Shown: positions 9,663 to 18,749, counted from the stretch's first letter. The stretch: 64,000 bases of DNA from Marinomonas sp. KMM3893 (GCF_004352855.1 NZ_SJSC01000001.1:923108-987107); one strand, 5' to 3'. Notes: generated by a model not told the origin, from the sequence alone. Program-made: numbers and translations.

Positions 9663-11162
9663 ATGAAACAAACACATTTCGATTTATTTATCGTCGGTGG
9701 CGGTATCAATGGTACAGGTATCGCAGCCGATGCCGCAGGACGCGGCTTAAGTGTTGGCCTGTGCGAAATGGGTGATCTTGCCCACGCCACCTCTTCTTCC
9801 AGTAGTAAGCTGATTCATGGTGGCTTACGTTACCTCGAACATTATGAATTCCGTTTGGTACGAGAAGCTCTCACAGAGCGTGAAGTGCTGCTAAAAATAG
9901 CCCCACATCTTGTGACACCGCTGCGCTTTCAGATGCCACACCGACCTCACCTACGTCCTGCATGGTTGATTCGTATTGGCTTATTTCTGTATGACAACTT
10001 GGGCAAACGCGAAACACTCGCAGGCTCCCATGGCGTTAAGTATGGTGCAGACAGCCCACTGAAAAGCGACATCAGTAAAGGTTTTGAATATTCTGACTGC
10101 TGGGTAGACGATGCCCGTTTAGTGGTCATTAATGCTTTGAGCGCACAACAAAATGGTGCCGACATCTTTGCTCGCACCCGCTGCACATCAGCCAAACGCA
10201 GCAATGGGCAATGGCACATCACCCTGGAAGATCAACTGACAAAAGAATCCCAAGAAATCACGGCCAACGCCTTGGTGAATGCCGCCGGCCCTTGGGTGTC
10301 CTCTTTCATTAAGAGTCAGATGGAGCAAAAGCCTCCTTATGGCATCCGCATGATCAAGGGCAGCCATATCGTTGTGCCAAGACTGTATCAGCACGCCAAT
10401 GCATTCATTATGCAAAACACGGACAAGCGCATCGTATTCGCAATTCCATACCGTGAGCACTACACCCTTATTGGCACCACCGACGTGGAATACCACGGGG
10501 ACCCTGATAAGGTGGCTATTTCAGAAGAAGAAACACAGTACATTCTTGGCGTTGCAAACCAGCACTTTAAGAAGCAATTAACCAGCGCGGATATTGTCTG
10601 GAGTTACTCAGGGGTTCGACCACTCCTAGAAGATGAGTCCGACAATCCATCTGCCGTGACGCGCGACTATACCTTGCACCTAGATGACGCCAATAGTCAG
10701 GCCCCTTTATTGAGTATTTTTGGTGGAAAAATAACGACTTACCGTCAGTTGGCTTTGTCTGCAATGAAGCAACTAACCCCTTATTTTCCAGCCATTGGTC
10801 AACCTTGGACCCATTCACGCCCTTTACCAGGCGGCGATTTAGGCATGTCTCTTGATGCTTTCACTTTGCAATTGCAGAAGACCTATCCATTTCTTTCTGC
10901 GCACATGGCGAAGCGATTTACCATGAGCTATGGAACGCTTACACACACGCTATTGAATGCGGTTTCCTCACAGCAGGAACTAGGCACACTATTTGGTGCT
11001 GAGCTTTACCAAGCGGAAGTGGATTATCTTATTCAGCATGAATGGGCGCACTCTGCTGAAGACATTTTATGGCGCCGAACAAAGCTCGGACTTGAGTTTA
11101 CCCCAGAGCAGGTCGCCAACTTAGAAAACTACATACAAAAGGCGCTGGCAAGCGCCGCTTAA
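9663..11162 (+). CDS. glpD: aerobic glycerol-3-phosphate dehydrogenase
   Basis: The FAD enzyme oxidises sn-glycerol 3-phosphate to dihydroxyacetone phosphate at the inner membrane and passes electrons to quinone. From the chosen start it has 499 residues, the usual GlpD length. The dinucleotide-binding motif VGGGINGTG is at residues 11-19, followed by the SSSSSKLIHGGLRYLEHYEF substrate block and a C-terminal SIFGGKITTYR block. A longer frame from a TTG at 9567 exists. ATG 9663 is preferred because it has a GAGG Shine-Dalgarno and places the FAD motif at the family's normal position; the longer frame would read through the GlpR-like operators. Confidence 0.96.
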   Translation: MKQTHFDLFIVGGGINGTGIAADAAGRGLSVGLCEMGDLAHATSSSSSKLIHGGLRYLEHYEFRLVREALTEREVLLKIAPHLVTPLRFQMPHRPHLRPAWLIRIGLFLYDNLGKRETLAGSHGVKYGADSPLKSDISKGFEYSDCWVDDARLVVINALSAQQNGADIFARTRCTSAKRSNGQWHITLEDQLTKESQEITANALVNAAGPWVSSFIKSQMEQKPPYGIRMIKGSHIVVPRLYQHANAFIMQNTDKRIVFAIPYREHYTLIGTTDVEYHGDPDKVAISEEETQYILGVANQHFKKQLTSADIVWSYSGVRPLLEDESDNPSAVTRDYTLHLDDANSQAPLLSIFGGKITTYRQLALSAMKQLTPYFPAIGQPWTHSRPLPGGDLGMSLDAFTLQLQKTYPFLSAHMAKRFTMSYGTLTHTLLNAVSSQQELGTLFGAELYQAEVDYLIQHEWAHSAEDILWRRTKLGLEFTPEQVANLENYIQKALASAA

Positions 11163-11180
11163 AAATAACCAATCACCTCG

Positions 11181-11218
11181 AAGCCCACTTAAGCGATTGT
11201 CTAAGTGGGCTTTTTTTG
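11181..11218 (+). terminator. terminator of glpD
   Basis: The arms AAGCCCACTTA and TAAGTGGGCTT form an 11-bp stem with a 10-base loop, followed by a T7 run, 20 bases after the glpD stop. Confidence 0.92.
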
Positions 11219-11288
11219 CTCTACTCATAGGCAAACTCACCGTAAACCCACCTTATAGGGTTATATCCACTAGGAATGATTATTTAAT

Positions 11289-12062
11289 ATGGACATCACG
11301 TTTTTTGATATTTCATTATGGGTTTATCTGGCACTATTCGCCGCGGCATTTCTAGCCGGCGCAGTGGATGCCATTGCTGGCGGAGGTGGCTTGATTACAG
11401 TGCCCGTGCTGCTGGCTGCAGGCCTCTCTCCCGTTGAAGCACTTGCCACCAATAAATTACAAGGTTGCGCAGGCACTCTTTCTGCGTCTTATCACTTTGT
11501 TAAGACGAAAAAAGTCAATTTGTCTGACATGTGGCTGCCCATCGCCATGACCGCCATAGGGAGCATAACAGGGACATTGCTGGTGTCTTATTTGGACAGT
11601 CAATTACTGCTCAAAGCCGTGCCTATTATTCTGATTGCCGTCGCCTTGTTCTTTTTCTTTATGCCTAAAATACAACCCTATATCGCAAGCCGATTTTCCT
11701 TAAGTCACACCCAGTTTGCCATTATTATCGGCACCAGCTTTGGCTTTTACGATGGTTTGATCGGCCCTGGTACCGGCGCCTTTTTCTCCACGGCGTACCT
11801 TTGCTTAATGGGCTTTACCATAGTCGCGGCCACCGCTCACACTAAGATACTAAACGCGACCAGTAACTGTGCATCCCTTTTGATGTTCGCGTTTACTGGT
11901 CATATTATCTGGGCGCTCGGCATTGCGATGGCATTAGGGCAATGGTTTGGCGCGCAAGTCGGTTCGCGCCTCGTCATCACAAAAGGGGCGACTCTGATTC
12001 GCCCAATGGTTATCTTTATGTGCCTAGCCATGTCTATCAAGCTACTCTGGAGCAACACCTAA
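11289..12062 (+). CDS. TSUP (TauE/SafE) family membrane permease
   Basis: The 257-residue polytopic membrane protein has about eight predicted helices. The hallmark GAVDAIAGGGGLITVPVLLA near residue 25 and the second-half YDGLIGPGTGAF repeat define the TSUP family, as in E. coli YfcA. Members export or import sulfite, sulfoacetate, thiosulfate or other small organic anions; the substrate cannot be read from sequence. The last 21 bases overlap the end of the convergent LysR gene. Confidence 0.92.
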   Translation: MDITFFDISLWVYLALFAAAFLAGAVDAIAGGGGLITVPVLLAAGLSPVEALATNKLQGCAGTLSASYHFVKTKKVNLSDMWLPIAMTAIGSITGTLLVSYLDSQLLLKAVPIILIAVALFFFFMPKIQPYIASRFSLSHTQFAIIIGTSFGFYDGLIGPGTGAFFSTAYLCLMGFTIVAATAHTKILNATSNCASLLMFAFTGHIIWALGIAMALGQWFGAQVGSRLVITKGATLIRPMVIFMCLAMSIKLLWSNT

Positions 12063-13004
12063 TTGAACTAGATCGTCTGGCGTCGTTAAGCAATCCAACG
12101 GCGCATAGGCATAACACTCTTCTACCAACCATGCGAGTAGCTGCTGGACAGCGTCTCGCTGGCGTTGGGCATCTGGGCATACAAACAAATACGCGTGACC
12201 TTCATCCAGCGACTCAGTAAATGGCTGCACCAAACGCCCCTGCTGAATGTCATCCATCACTAAAGGCGTTCTGCCTAACGCCACACCTTGTCCAGCTACT
12301 GCCGCCTGAACAGCAAGATCCCCACGGTTAAAACTGATTCCACGCGAGGGTTTCACACCTTTCGCTTTAGCAAGCTGCAGCCATTTATCCCACTCTGCGT
12401 AGGGGCTCGAAAAACGCCACTCAGAATCATCATTCAACAGGGGAACCGTCGCTAACTGTGCTGGCGATACCAACTGACGATCATTCGCAAACGCCGGACT
12501 GCAAACAGGAAAGACCTTATCCTTTAGCAATGGAATCACTTGCCCACTATGACGAGCCAGCAAATGGCTGTGAACAATCGCCACGTCGATTCGGTCACGC
12601 TGGAAATTCACTTCTCGCTCATTGGCTTGAATCCGTAACTGCAATTCTGGGTATTTCTCTTGCAAGCTGCCAAGCCGAGGGATAAGCCATTTTGTGGCAA
12701 AAGAAGGCATCACGGAGACCGTTAGAATCGTTGAAGACTCCTCTTCTTTTAGATCTGCAATAAGCCCACTAATCTCTGAAAAACTATGATTCACCTGAAC
12801 CGCCAATCGCGCCCCTGCGACACTCAGCTCCAAACGTCGATGGTGGCGGATAAAAAGCGTTAATCCTAGGCGCTCTTCCAGTTGACGAATTTGCTGGCTT
12901 ACAGCGCCTTGCGTTAGATTCATTTCTTGCGCCGCTTTCGTAAAACTTAAATGGCGTGCCGCAATGGCGAAGGTCTCTAGCCCATAAAGGGGAATGGCTT
13001 TCAT
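12042..13004 (-). CDS. LysR-family transcriptional regulator, GcvA-like
   Basis: The 320-residue regulator has an N-terminal winged helix (residues 1-60) with the LSFTKAAQEMNLTQGAVSQ signature typical of the GcvA subgroup, and a C-terminal effector-binding domain. A FNRGDLAVQAAVAGQGVALG block is the usual pocket segment. GcvA controls glycine cleavage in enterobacteria, but no gcv genes are nearby, so the target is unknown. It is tail-to-tail with the TSUP gene and divergent from the candidate small RNA at 13246-13429, an arrangement that recalls gcvA/gcvB. Confidence 0.9.
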   Translation of the reverse strand: MKAIPLYGLETFAIAARHLSFTKAAQEMNLTQGAVSQQIRQLEERLGLTLFIRHHRRLELSVAGARLAVQVNHSFSEISGLIADLKEEESSTILTVSVMPSFATKWLIPRLGSLQEKYPELQLRIQANEREVNFQRDRIDVAIVHSHLLARHSGQVIPLLKDKVFPVCSPAFANDRQLVSPAQLATVPLLNDDSEWRFSSPYAEWDKWLQLAKAKGVKPSRGISFNRGDLAVQAAVAGQGVALGRTPLVMDDIQQGRLVQPFTESLDEGHAYLFVCPDAQRQRDAVQQLLAWLVEECYAYAPLDCLTTPDDLVQLGVAPE

Positions 13005-13211
13005 AATTGTCTCGAATTAAAGGTATCTCTGCTATTGCAATAAAAAGTCCGAAGCGGTTAAAAAAACAACGACAACTCTCTATTATCAAAGAAAATGCTA
13101 AGAATTTAACGGCTATTTGATTTATTTTTACAGAATTCAATTCTATCAAGCGGCGCTGTAAAACACACCACTGCATTAGAAAAACTAATCCATAATACTA
13201 ATTTATATCGT

Positions 13212-13239
13212 TTGAAATTCGCCCACTTAAAACTAGAAT
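13212..13239 (+). promoter_or_regulatory. sigma-70-like promoter of the candidate small RNA
   Basis: TTGAAA at 13212-13217 and TAGAAT at 13234-13239 are separated by 16 bases, close to consensus. No open frame follows; the next clear element is a terminator 160 bases on. Confidence 0.6.
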
Positions 13240-13245
13240 GTGCGC

Positions 13246-13429
13246 ATCTCTTAGGTTGAACAGCGACCTAGAATATGGCTCTAAGATGGCCCTAACTGTC
13301 TTAAAGCTTGTCTCAAAATCTGTCCCACAGTCATGTTTTGAGAAGGCTCTAGCAGCATTTCCCACAGAATCCTGCTAGACCACTGCTAGTTACTTTTGTT
13401 TAAGCCGGACCTTTGTTCGGCTTTTTTTT
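13246..13429 (+). ncRNA. candidate structured small RNA (unassigned family)
   Basis: A promoter-like element at 13212-13239 and a strong terminator at 13402-13429 bracket about 184 bases with no coding frame. Four further stems are visible: TAGGT/ACCTA (13252-13270), TAAGA/TCTTA (13282-13303), TCTCAAAA/TTTTGAGA (13311-13343) and TCTAGCAG/CTGCTAGA (13348-13379). The last two each present the octamer TCCCACAG in the loop, at 13323-13330 and 13360-13367. A pyrimidine-rich loop of this kind could pair with Shine-Dalgarno regions. Length and position beside a GcvA-like gene recall GcvB, but GcvB's GU-rich stretch is absent. I recognise no known family. Confidence 0.6.
13402..13429 (+). terminator. 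terminator of the candidate small RNA
   Basis: The arms AAGCCGGAC and GTTCGGCTT pair (one G-T) around a short loop and end in a T8 run on the plus strand only, so the terminated transcript comes from the left. Confidence 0.85.
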
Positions 13430-13446
13430 GCGCAAAATTTATCCCC

Positions 13447-13690
13447 CTAAAGACGCCCATAAAACGTCATGCGTGCCGACTCAGAAAGCGCCACCCCAGG
13501 CGTTGAGTTATACACCAGCACCACCAGCATACGAGTAATATCACCGACCACAGGGGTTACTCTGTGCATCGCATTACGGCCACGAAACATCACTAATGTT
13601 CCCGCGCCTGCCTGCAAGGTTTTACTTTCACGGTTGCCTGCCAACACCTCAGCCACACCGTCATGATTCATATCGATTGGGGAAGCCATA
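13447..13690 (-). pseudogene. C-terminal remnant of an ArpA/HalD-like 2-oxoglutarate oxygenase gene
   Basis: The frame running from about 13690 down to 13447 reads as the C-terminal end of a 2OG-Fe(II) oxygenase. It has AGAGTLVMFRGRNAMHRVTP (with the distal metal-binding His), then RMLVVLVYNSTPGVALSE and the terminal TFYGR. Such proteins are normally close to 300 residues, so the N-terminal three quarters, including the HxD part of the iron site, are missing. The upstream extension of the frame to 13767 is only antisense to the LysR remnant and looks non-homologous. The gene is clearly broken. Confidence 0.75.
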
Positions 13691-13971
13691 ATCAGAATTT
13701 GCCCAATTGGGAAGACTGGCTGCTCGCGGCAGGGCTTAACATACAGATGCCAAAGGGTGGACCACACTTCAACCTGTCCAGCATGGCGATTGATGCCGCA
13801 CTACAAGGTAAGGGATTATTACTCGGCCAACATCTGTTGATAGAAAACGAGTTGAAAACAGGACAGTTAGTCAAACTTTCTGAGGTGAGTTTGCCCTTAG
13901 GGCTGGCGTATTATCTAGCCTATCCGGAACGCACGCTTGATAACCCAAACGCGGCGACCTTTATTGAGTAG
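13663..13971 (+). pseudogene. C-terminal remnant of a LysR-family regulator gene
   Basis: The 102-codon frame matches the last third of a LysR effector-binding domain: IDWGSHNQNLPNWEDWLLAAG, then a SSMAIDAALQGKGLLLGQ pocket block and a normal C-terminal tail. The helix-turn-helix and first effector lobe are absent. It points away from the oxygenase remnant and meets it head to head at about 13670-13690. This fits a deletion that removed both 5' ends of a divergent regulator/target pair. Confidence 0.78.
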
Positions 13972-13978
13972 ATAAAAC

Positions 13979-14010
13979 AAAAGGCCAAGGAGATAACTCC
14001 TTAGCCTTTG
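13979..14010 (-). terminator. terminator of the GAPDH gene
   Basis: The arms AAAGGC-CAAGGAG and CTCCTTA-GCCTTT form a long stem with a four-base loop, 31 bases past the GAPDH stop. A T-rich tract follows on the minus strand. Confidence 0.8.
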
Positions 14011-14040
14011 ATGGCGTATTTCTGTTAACGACTAGTGCGA

Positions 14041-15414
14041 TTAAGCAGCTTGATCTTCAACTAACTGATCACTCAATAAATTGGCTTGAGCCAACTTTTC
14101 CATCAAGCGAACAACCTGACAGCTGTAGCCGTACTCGTTATCGTACCAAACGTATAAGGTCGCTTGATTGCCTCGAACTTTCGTTGATAGAGAATCCAAA
14201 ATACCGGCTTGCTGAGAGCCGATAAAATCGGAGCTTACCGCATCCGCTTCTTCACTGTAGCCAATTTGGCCCGTCAGTTCCGCGCTGTTTGATGCCGCTT
14301 TAAGCAAGGCATTAATTTCTTCAACAGACGTTGCTGTTTTAAGGTTCAGACTCAGTACAGCGATAGAAACGTTGATCACAGGAACACGAATCGCGCTGCC
14401 GCTCAACTTACCTTCTAGAGAAGGAATCGCTTTCGACACGGCTTTTGCAGCGCCGGTCTCTGTCATCACCATGTTCATACCGGCAGCACGACCACGTCGA
14501 TCGCCTTTATGAATATTGTCGATTAGGTTTTGATCATTGGTGTAAGCGTGAACGGTTTCAACATGACCAGAAACGATGCCAAATTTATCTTCTAGAACAG
14601 ATAAGATCGGCGTAATGGCGTTGGTAGTACAAGAGGCAGCAGACACAATACGGTCATCCGCAGTCACATCGCTGTCATTAACACCAAATACGACGTTTTT
14701 CATTTCTTTGCCTGGTGCGGTCAAGACAACACGCTCAATACCAGGACGGCTCAAGTGCACACTCAAACCTTCGTGATCGCGCCAGCGGCCAGTGTTATCA
14801 ACAAGCAAAGCGCTATCTATACCATGAGCTTGATAATCAACGGTGGCAGGATCTGAGGAGTAGATCACTTTCACAGGGGAGCCATTGATAATCAAAGACT
14901 GGTTTTCTTCATCGACTTTCACCAAACCTTCGTAAGTTCCGTGAACCGTGTCGTATTTCAGTAGGCTGGCACGTTTCGCTAGATCATTATCACATGCTTT
15001 ACGTACTACAATCGCAGCCAATGCCATTCCTGGAGTAGTATGACCAAGTGTACACATACGACGTGCTAGCAAGCGACCAATACGACCAAAGCCGTATAAA
15101 ACAACAGGTGTTTCTGTGCCTGTTTGAGGTTGTGCCGCCAACAATGACGCCACATCCGCCTCAGCAAGCAGCTCTTCTAGCTCAACCGCTGTTTGGCTCA
15201 CATTGCTGTTTAGTACTTCTTCAAGCACCTGATACACCTGCACAAGATCCAATTCAGGATGTTGGTCAAAAAGCGCCATCAGATTGGTGACAGAATCAGC
15301 CATTAAGGTCTGACCAGCTAATTGAACTTTTACTGCTTTTTCACGACCCAATTTCCCTAACATAGGAATCATGGACTCTACTTGCGAAAGTGTTTGTAAC
15401 CAAGTGCTTGTCAT
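14041..15414 (-). CDS. glyceraldehyde-3-phosphate dehydrogenase, long form
   Basis: The enzyme interconverts glyceraldehyde 3-phosphate and 1,3-bisphosphoglycerate. The NAD(P)-binding GFGRIGR motif is at residues 108-114, and the catalytic cysteine is residue 262 in SCTTN. With 457 residues it is about 120 longer than ordinary GapA; the surplus is an N-terminal helical extension of about 100 residues (acidic, around LEELLAEADVASLL). This layout is known in Pseudomonas as a second GAPDH type. The gene is a single unit. Whether it works in glycolysis or gluconeogenesis cannot be told from sequence. Confidence 0.93.
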   Translation of the reverse strand: MTSTWLQTLSQVESMIPMLGKLGREKAVKVQLAGQTLMADSVTNLMALFDQHPELDLVQVYQVLEEVLNSNVSQTAVELEELLAEADVASLLAAQPQTGTETPVVLYGFGRIGRLLARRMCTLGHTTPGMALAAIVVRKACDNDLAKRASLLKYDTVHGTYEGLVKVDEENQSLIINGSPVKVIYSSDPATVDYQAHGIDSALLVDNTGRWRDHEGLSVHLSRPGIERVVLTAPGKEMKNVVFGVNDSDVTADDRIVSAASCTTNAITPILSVLEDKFGIVSGHVETVHAYTNDQNLIDNIHKGDRRGRAAGMNMVMTETGAAKAVSKAIPSLEGKLSGSAIRVPVINVSIAVLSLNLKTATSVEEINALLKAASNSAELTGQIGYSEEADAVSSDFIGSQQAGILDSLSTKVRGNQATLYVWYDNEYGYSCQVVRLMEKLAQANLLSDQLVEDQAA

Positions 15415-15676
15415 TTTTTGCCCCCGAAAAAAGACGCTGTTTCATCAATATGGGGCAAGTCTAAAGACAGTTTGAACGGAAGACAAATTGAAACAAGACT
15501 ACAAAAAACCTTTAAAAACGGGTATTTAGCCTTGTTTTTTATGGAAATAACGAGATAAACAAAGAAGATTAGAAAGTTTACTACATAACCATCAAATACA
15601 AACGGTTAGAGACAAAAATGTCAGGAGAATTCCGTAATTTGGCAACAAAATATGAGAGAAAATTTCATAAATTAAT

Positions 15677-16006
15677 TTATAAATTACGCTTTCTCTCGGC
15701 CAAAATCCCCAATAAACAGAAGCACCCGACAATAAGCAGAGGCCGATAGAGATAATCGACCTGAGAAATCAACCAATACACTAATGGCTGACTCCATAAG
15801 GTCAATAAACCATAGCCAAAGGTACACATTAGAATAAAAGCAACGACTCGCGCCACAAACACCCAAGAGGAAATCGCTCGCTTAAGAAAGCCATTTACTT
15901 TGTCCCCATAAATCACCAAACAAGTCGCCACTATCGCCAGTGAAATCTCATTTAAATGAGGTTGTAAAAAATGCGCTAAGCGAAGATTTAAATCTAGAAT
16001 TATCAT
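15677..16006 (-). CDS. DUF3392 family small membrane protein
   Basis: The 109-residue protein has three hydrophobic segments: about residues 20-35, 48-68 and 85-102. Features I associate with DUF3392 are the N-terminal ISLAIVATCLVIYGD block, the central FGYGLLTLW block and the ILAERKR tail. It is probably an inner-membrane protein of unknown function. It lies just downstream of the periplasmic protein gene (16046-16627) on the same strand, so the two may share a transcript. Confidence 0.8.
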   Translation of the reverse strand: MIILDLNLRLAHFLQPHLNEISLAIVATCLVIYGDKVNGFLKRAISSWVFVARVVAFILMCTFGYGLLTLWSQPLVYWLISQVDYLYRPLLIVGCFCLLGILAERKRNL

Positions 16007-16045
16007 GTGTCTATTGCTTCAGATAAAAGAGAGGAAGACACCTTA

Positions 16046-16627
16046 TCAAGGTGTCGATTTTTGGCTTTTTTTATACAAGGCTTCAACATCAATTTGCCCC
16101 GACTCAGACAACACCTTAGGCTGCTGATCCACGTAGATCACCAAGACATTGAACGTGGTATTATGAAGCTCTATATAAGTGCCATCATGGAACACCCATT
16201 TCGCTCGACCATAACCATCACGGACAAAACCTATATTTGGCATGCCGTACTTTTTCACTAACAAGTTGCCCAGAGACTGACGCTTCTTATTGCTTTTTAC
16301 GACACCAGACATAGTGGCTTTTTTCAGGTAGTCGTCACCATTGAATTGAATCGCCAGCTCCCTTACCCCTAAAATGCCTTCCGGCCCCAAACTGTAAGTA
16401 GCCACGCCTTTTTTATAAGACGGATAAGGCTGTAAACCCATAGCTGACAGGCGTTTTTCAAAATCCTCTTTGCTTAAATCATTTACTTTCAGGCCAAACA
16501 ACTCAGCCCCTTGATTCGCAATTGGCGTCGTTTGTCGATCATTAGAATCGTTCGCAGCCATACTCACTGTCGGAAGCGCAACCAACACTAGGATGGCAAA
16601 AAATACTGCAATAACGCGCTGAAACAT
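16046..16627 (-). CDS. hypothetical exported protein
   Basis: The 193-residue protein starts with a clear signal peptide (hydrophobic core IAVFFAILVLVAL) and a predicted cleavage after SMA at about residue 24. The mature part is basic, with an LFGLKVNDLSKEDFEKRLSAMG helix and a C-terminal strand-rich half ending VLVIYVDQQPKVL. I do not recognise a family. It is likely periplasmic. It sits 39 bases upstream of the DUF3392 gene on the same strand, and a short inverted repeat (GACACCTT/AAGGTGTC) overlaps its stop codon. Confidence 0.7.
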   Translation of the reverse strand: MFQRVIAVFFAILVLVALPTVSMAANDSNDRQTTPIANQGAELFGLKVNDLSKEDFEKRLSAMGLQPYPSYKKGVATYSLGPEGILGVRELAIQFNGDDYLKKATMSGVVKSNKKRQSLGNLLVKKYGMPNIGFVRDGYGRAKWVFHDGTYIELHNTTFNVLVIYVDQQPKVLSESGQIDVEALYKKSQKSTP

Positions 16628-16972
16628 CTCTATATTCCCTTAGAAAAACAACCATTCGTCGCTCGATCAGCAACTCAATAGAAATGAACATTGACAGACT
16701 GTACCGTCCCAATGCTCAATTTACCCCGCTGACAGCGGGTAACCACACTACCTTAATAGCCTCACCATTATATGATTTTTTACGCTCTGCCAAACCCTTA
16801 AATGAGAAGATATACTGCATTTACTTATCCCCAAAGCTTGCTGTGCATGTCAAGGAGATACTCGGAATTATCTAGATTCAAGGCAAGCAGAGGCTAGCAA
16901 AACCTGTTAAAATTCCCGCCATTCAGCCCTCTCCTTTTGAGAGGCATATCAATTTATTTACCGAGGTAATAC
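16628..16972. other. intergenic region between divergent genes
   Basis: This 345-base spacer carries the promoters of the exported-protein gene (minus) and the uridine-kinase-like gene (plus). A 63-codon plus frame at 16684-16875 has no credible ribosome binding site and is not called. A short hairpin CCGCT/AGCGG sits at about 16724-16740. I see nothing else. Confidence 0.5.
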
Positions 16973-17584
16973 ATGGCGCTTGTTATTGGTATCACAGGGG
17001 TATCTGGCAGCGGAAAAAGCCGACTTTGCTCTCTTCTAGCCGAAGGTCAAGGTGACAAAATCACCGTCCTGTGCCAAGACAGTTTCTACAATGGATGTGG
17101 TAGCATCGATCCCGATGTTTACAATTTTGATGACTTAAGTTCATTAGACCTAGAAAGCCTAACATTGGCCATTCACAACTGCAAAAATCGTCAGCAGCCA
17201 AATGAAATTCCTGAATACGACCACTCGCAACACAAACGTGTTGGCTATCGTAATCTAGAGCCAACGCACATTGTTCTTGTCGAAGGACACATGATGTTCC
17301 AAGACGCAGGAATTCGCGACGCTGTCGATTACTTGTTCTATGTTGATACCGACATGGACATAGCCATTGTTCGCCGTCTAAAGCGCGACATCGCAGAACG
17401 AGGCCGTAATGTGAATGAAGTCACGAGCCGCTATATGCGCCACGTACGTCAAGCGTCATTGAAAACCATCGACATTCGCAGTAAAGCAGATTTTATTGTC
17501 CCGAATAATAAGAGCTTTACCAATGCCGCTAACTTGCTGCGCAGCCACATCGACTTCTTATTAAAAGAAAAAGGCGCTATCTAG
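16973..17584 (+). CDS. uridine kinase-like P-loop nucleoside kinase
   Basis: The 203-residue protein has the P-loop GVSGSGKS at residues 9-16. It also has the Udk-type QDSFYNG segment, where uridine kinases carry their catalytic Asp, and an EYDHSQHKR region. The VEGHMMFQDAGIRD block and the RRLKRDIAERGR arginine lid also follow E. coli Udk order. Udk phosphorylates uridine and cytidine in pyrimidine salvage. The C-terminal effector part is divergent, so a related kinase (phosphoribulokinase-like or nicotinamide riboside kinase) cannot be excluded. A GAGG Shine-Dalgarno lies before the ATG, and the terminator stem overlaps the stop codon. Confidence 0.78.
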   Translation: MALVIGITGVSGSGKSRLCSLLAEGQGDKITVLCQDSFYNGCGSIDPDVYNFDDLSSLDLESLTLAIHNCKNRQQPNEIPEYDHSQHKRVGYRNLEPTHIVLVEGHMMFQDAGIRDAVDYLFYVDTDMDIAIVRRLKRDIAERGRNVNEVTSRYMRHVRQASLKTIDIRSKADFIVPNNKSFTNAANLLRSHIDFLLKEKGAI

Positions 17585-17593
17585 CGCCTTTTT
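17568..17593 (+). terminator. terminator overlapping the kinase stop codon
   Basis: AAGGCGCTA pairs with TAGCGCCTT across a two-base loop, with A- and T-runs outside. The TAG stop (17582-17584) lies in the right arm. It may also serve dnaJ from the other side. Confidence 0.8.
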
Positions 17594-17618
17594 AGTTTAG
17601 TCACGAAAGCTCGAATGG

Positions 17619-18749
17619 TTACTTTTTTATATCGTCAAAAAAGCGTTTCACACCATCAAACCAACTCTTCTGCTTAGGAGAGTGGTTACTTTCTTCTCCC
17701 ATGCTATCAGACAACTCGGTCAACAATTCTTTTTGACGAGCGGTTAAGTTCACTGGTGTTTCCACAGCGACCTTACAAATCAAATCGCCTTGTGGGCCAC
17801 CACGAACTGGCTTAACACCTTTGTTACGTAAGCGGAACAACTTGCCGGTTTGGCACTCAGCCGTCACTTTCAAGCGCACACGACCATCTAATGTCGGTAC
17901 ATCGATCTCACCGCCTAACGCCGCGGTCGTGAAGCTAATCGGTACTTCGCAGTACAGGTTGGCACCATCACGTTCAAAGATGCTGTGAGGTTTAACAGAC
18001 ACCTGCACAAATAAGTCGCCCGCTGGACCACCATGTGCACCGGCTTCGCCTTCTCCAGAAAGACGGATACGATCGCCTGTATCAACACCCGCTGGAATTT
18101 TAACATTAAGCGTTTTGTATTCTTGAGTACGGCCTTGTCCATGACAGTCAGTACATGGGTCAGAAATAACCTGACCTTGACCATGACACTCTGGACACGT
18201 TTGCTGTACTGAGAAGAAGCCTTGAGACATGCGTACTTGGCCTGCACCGCCACAGGTACCACAGGTTTTCGGTGTAGAACCTTTTTTCGCACCGGAGCCT
18301 TCACACGTATTACAGTTAACCAATGTTGGAATACGGATTTTTTCTTCGCATCCCCACACCGCTTGCTCAAGATCTAATTCTAGGGTGTAACGTAAATCAG
18401 AACCACGGCGTGTACGACTTTGACCGCCGCCACCTCCGCCACCGAAAATGTCACCAAACACATCGCCAAAGATATCGCTAAAACCACCCGCGCCAGCACC
18501 GCCGCCGTAGCCGCCGCCTTGACCATTTACACCTTCGTGCCCAAAGCGGTCATACGCTTCACGCTTCTCTTCAGAAGATAAAATCTCGTAGGCTTCTGCT
18601 ACTTCTTTGAATTTATCCAGAGCTTCTGGATTGTCTGGGTTCTTATCCGGATGGTACTTATTCGCTAAGGAGCGATAAGCTTTTTTGATGTCTTTTTTAT
18701 CCGCGCCTTTGGCCACCCCAAGAACGTCGTAATAGTCTCTTTTGCTCAT
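17619..18749 (-). CDS. dnaJ: chaperone protein DnaJ
   Basis: The Hsp40 co-chaperone stimulates DnaK's ATPase and delivers unfolded clients. A J domain (residues 1-70, with the HPD tripeptide in [10 protein letters not shown]) is followed by a Gly/Phe-rich linker, four CxxCxGxG-type zinc repeats ([32 protein letters not shown]) and the C-terminal substrate domains. An ATG nine bases upstream (18758) would add three residues. ATG 18749 is chosen because AGGA is nine bases before it but abuts the upstream ATG. It follows dnaK on the same strand. Confidence 0.97.
   Translation of the reverse strand: MSKRDYYDVLGVAKGADKKDIKKAYRSLANKYHPDKNPDNPEALDKFKEVAEAYEILSSEEKREAYDRFGHEGVNGQGGGYGGGAGAGGFSDIFGDVFGDIFGGGGGGGQSRTRRGSDLRYTLELDLEQAVWGCEEKIRIPTLVNCNTCEGSGAKKGSTPKTCGTCGGAGQVRMSQGFFSVQQTCPECHGQGQVISDPCTDCHGQGRTQEYKTLNVKIPAGVDTGDRIRLSGEGEAGAHGGPAGDLFVQVSVKPHSIFERDGANLYCEVPISFTTAALGGEIDVPTLDGRVRLKVTAECQTGKLFRLRNKGVKPVRGGPQGDLICKVAVETPVNLTARQKELLTELSDSMGEESNHSPKQKSWFDGVKRFFDDIKK

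Noticed and set aside
13246..13429. Assignment of the small-RNA candidate to 6S RNA or GcvB
   Set aside because: The ends do not form the long closing stem and central bubble of 6S, and the GU-rich block of GcvB is missing, although length and position are suggestive.
16684..16875. 63-codon plus-strand frame upstream of the uridine-kinase-like gene
   Set aside because: No ribosome binding site or family features, and it lies in a divergent promoter region.
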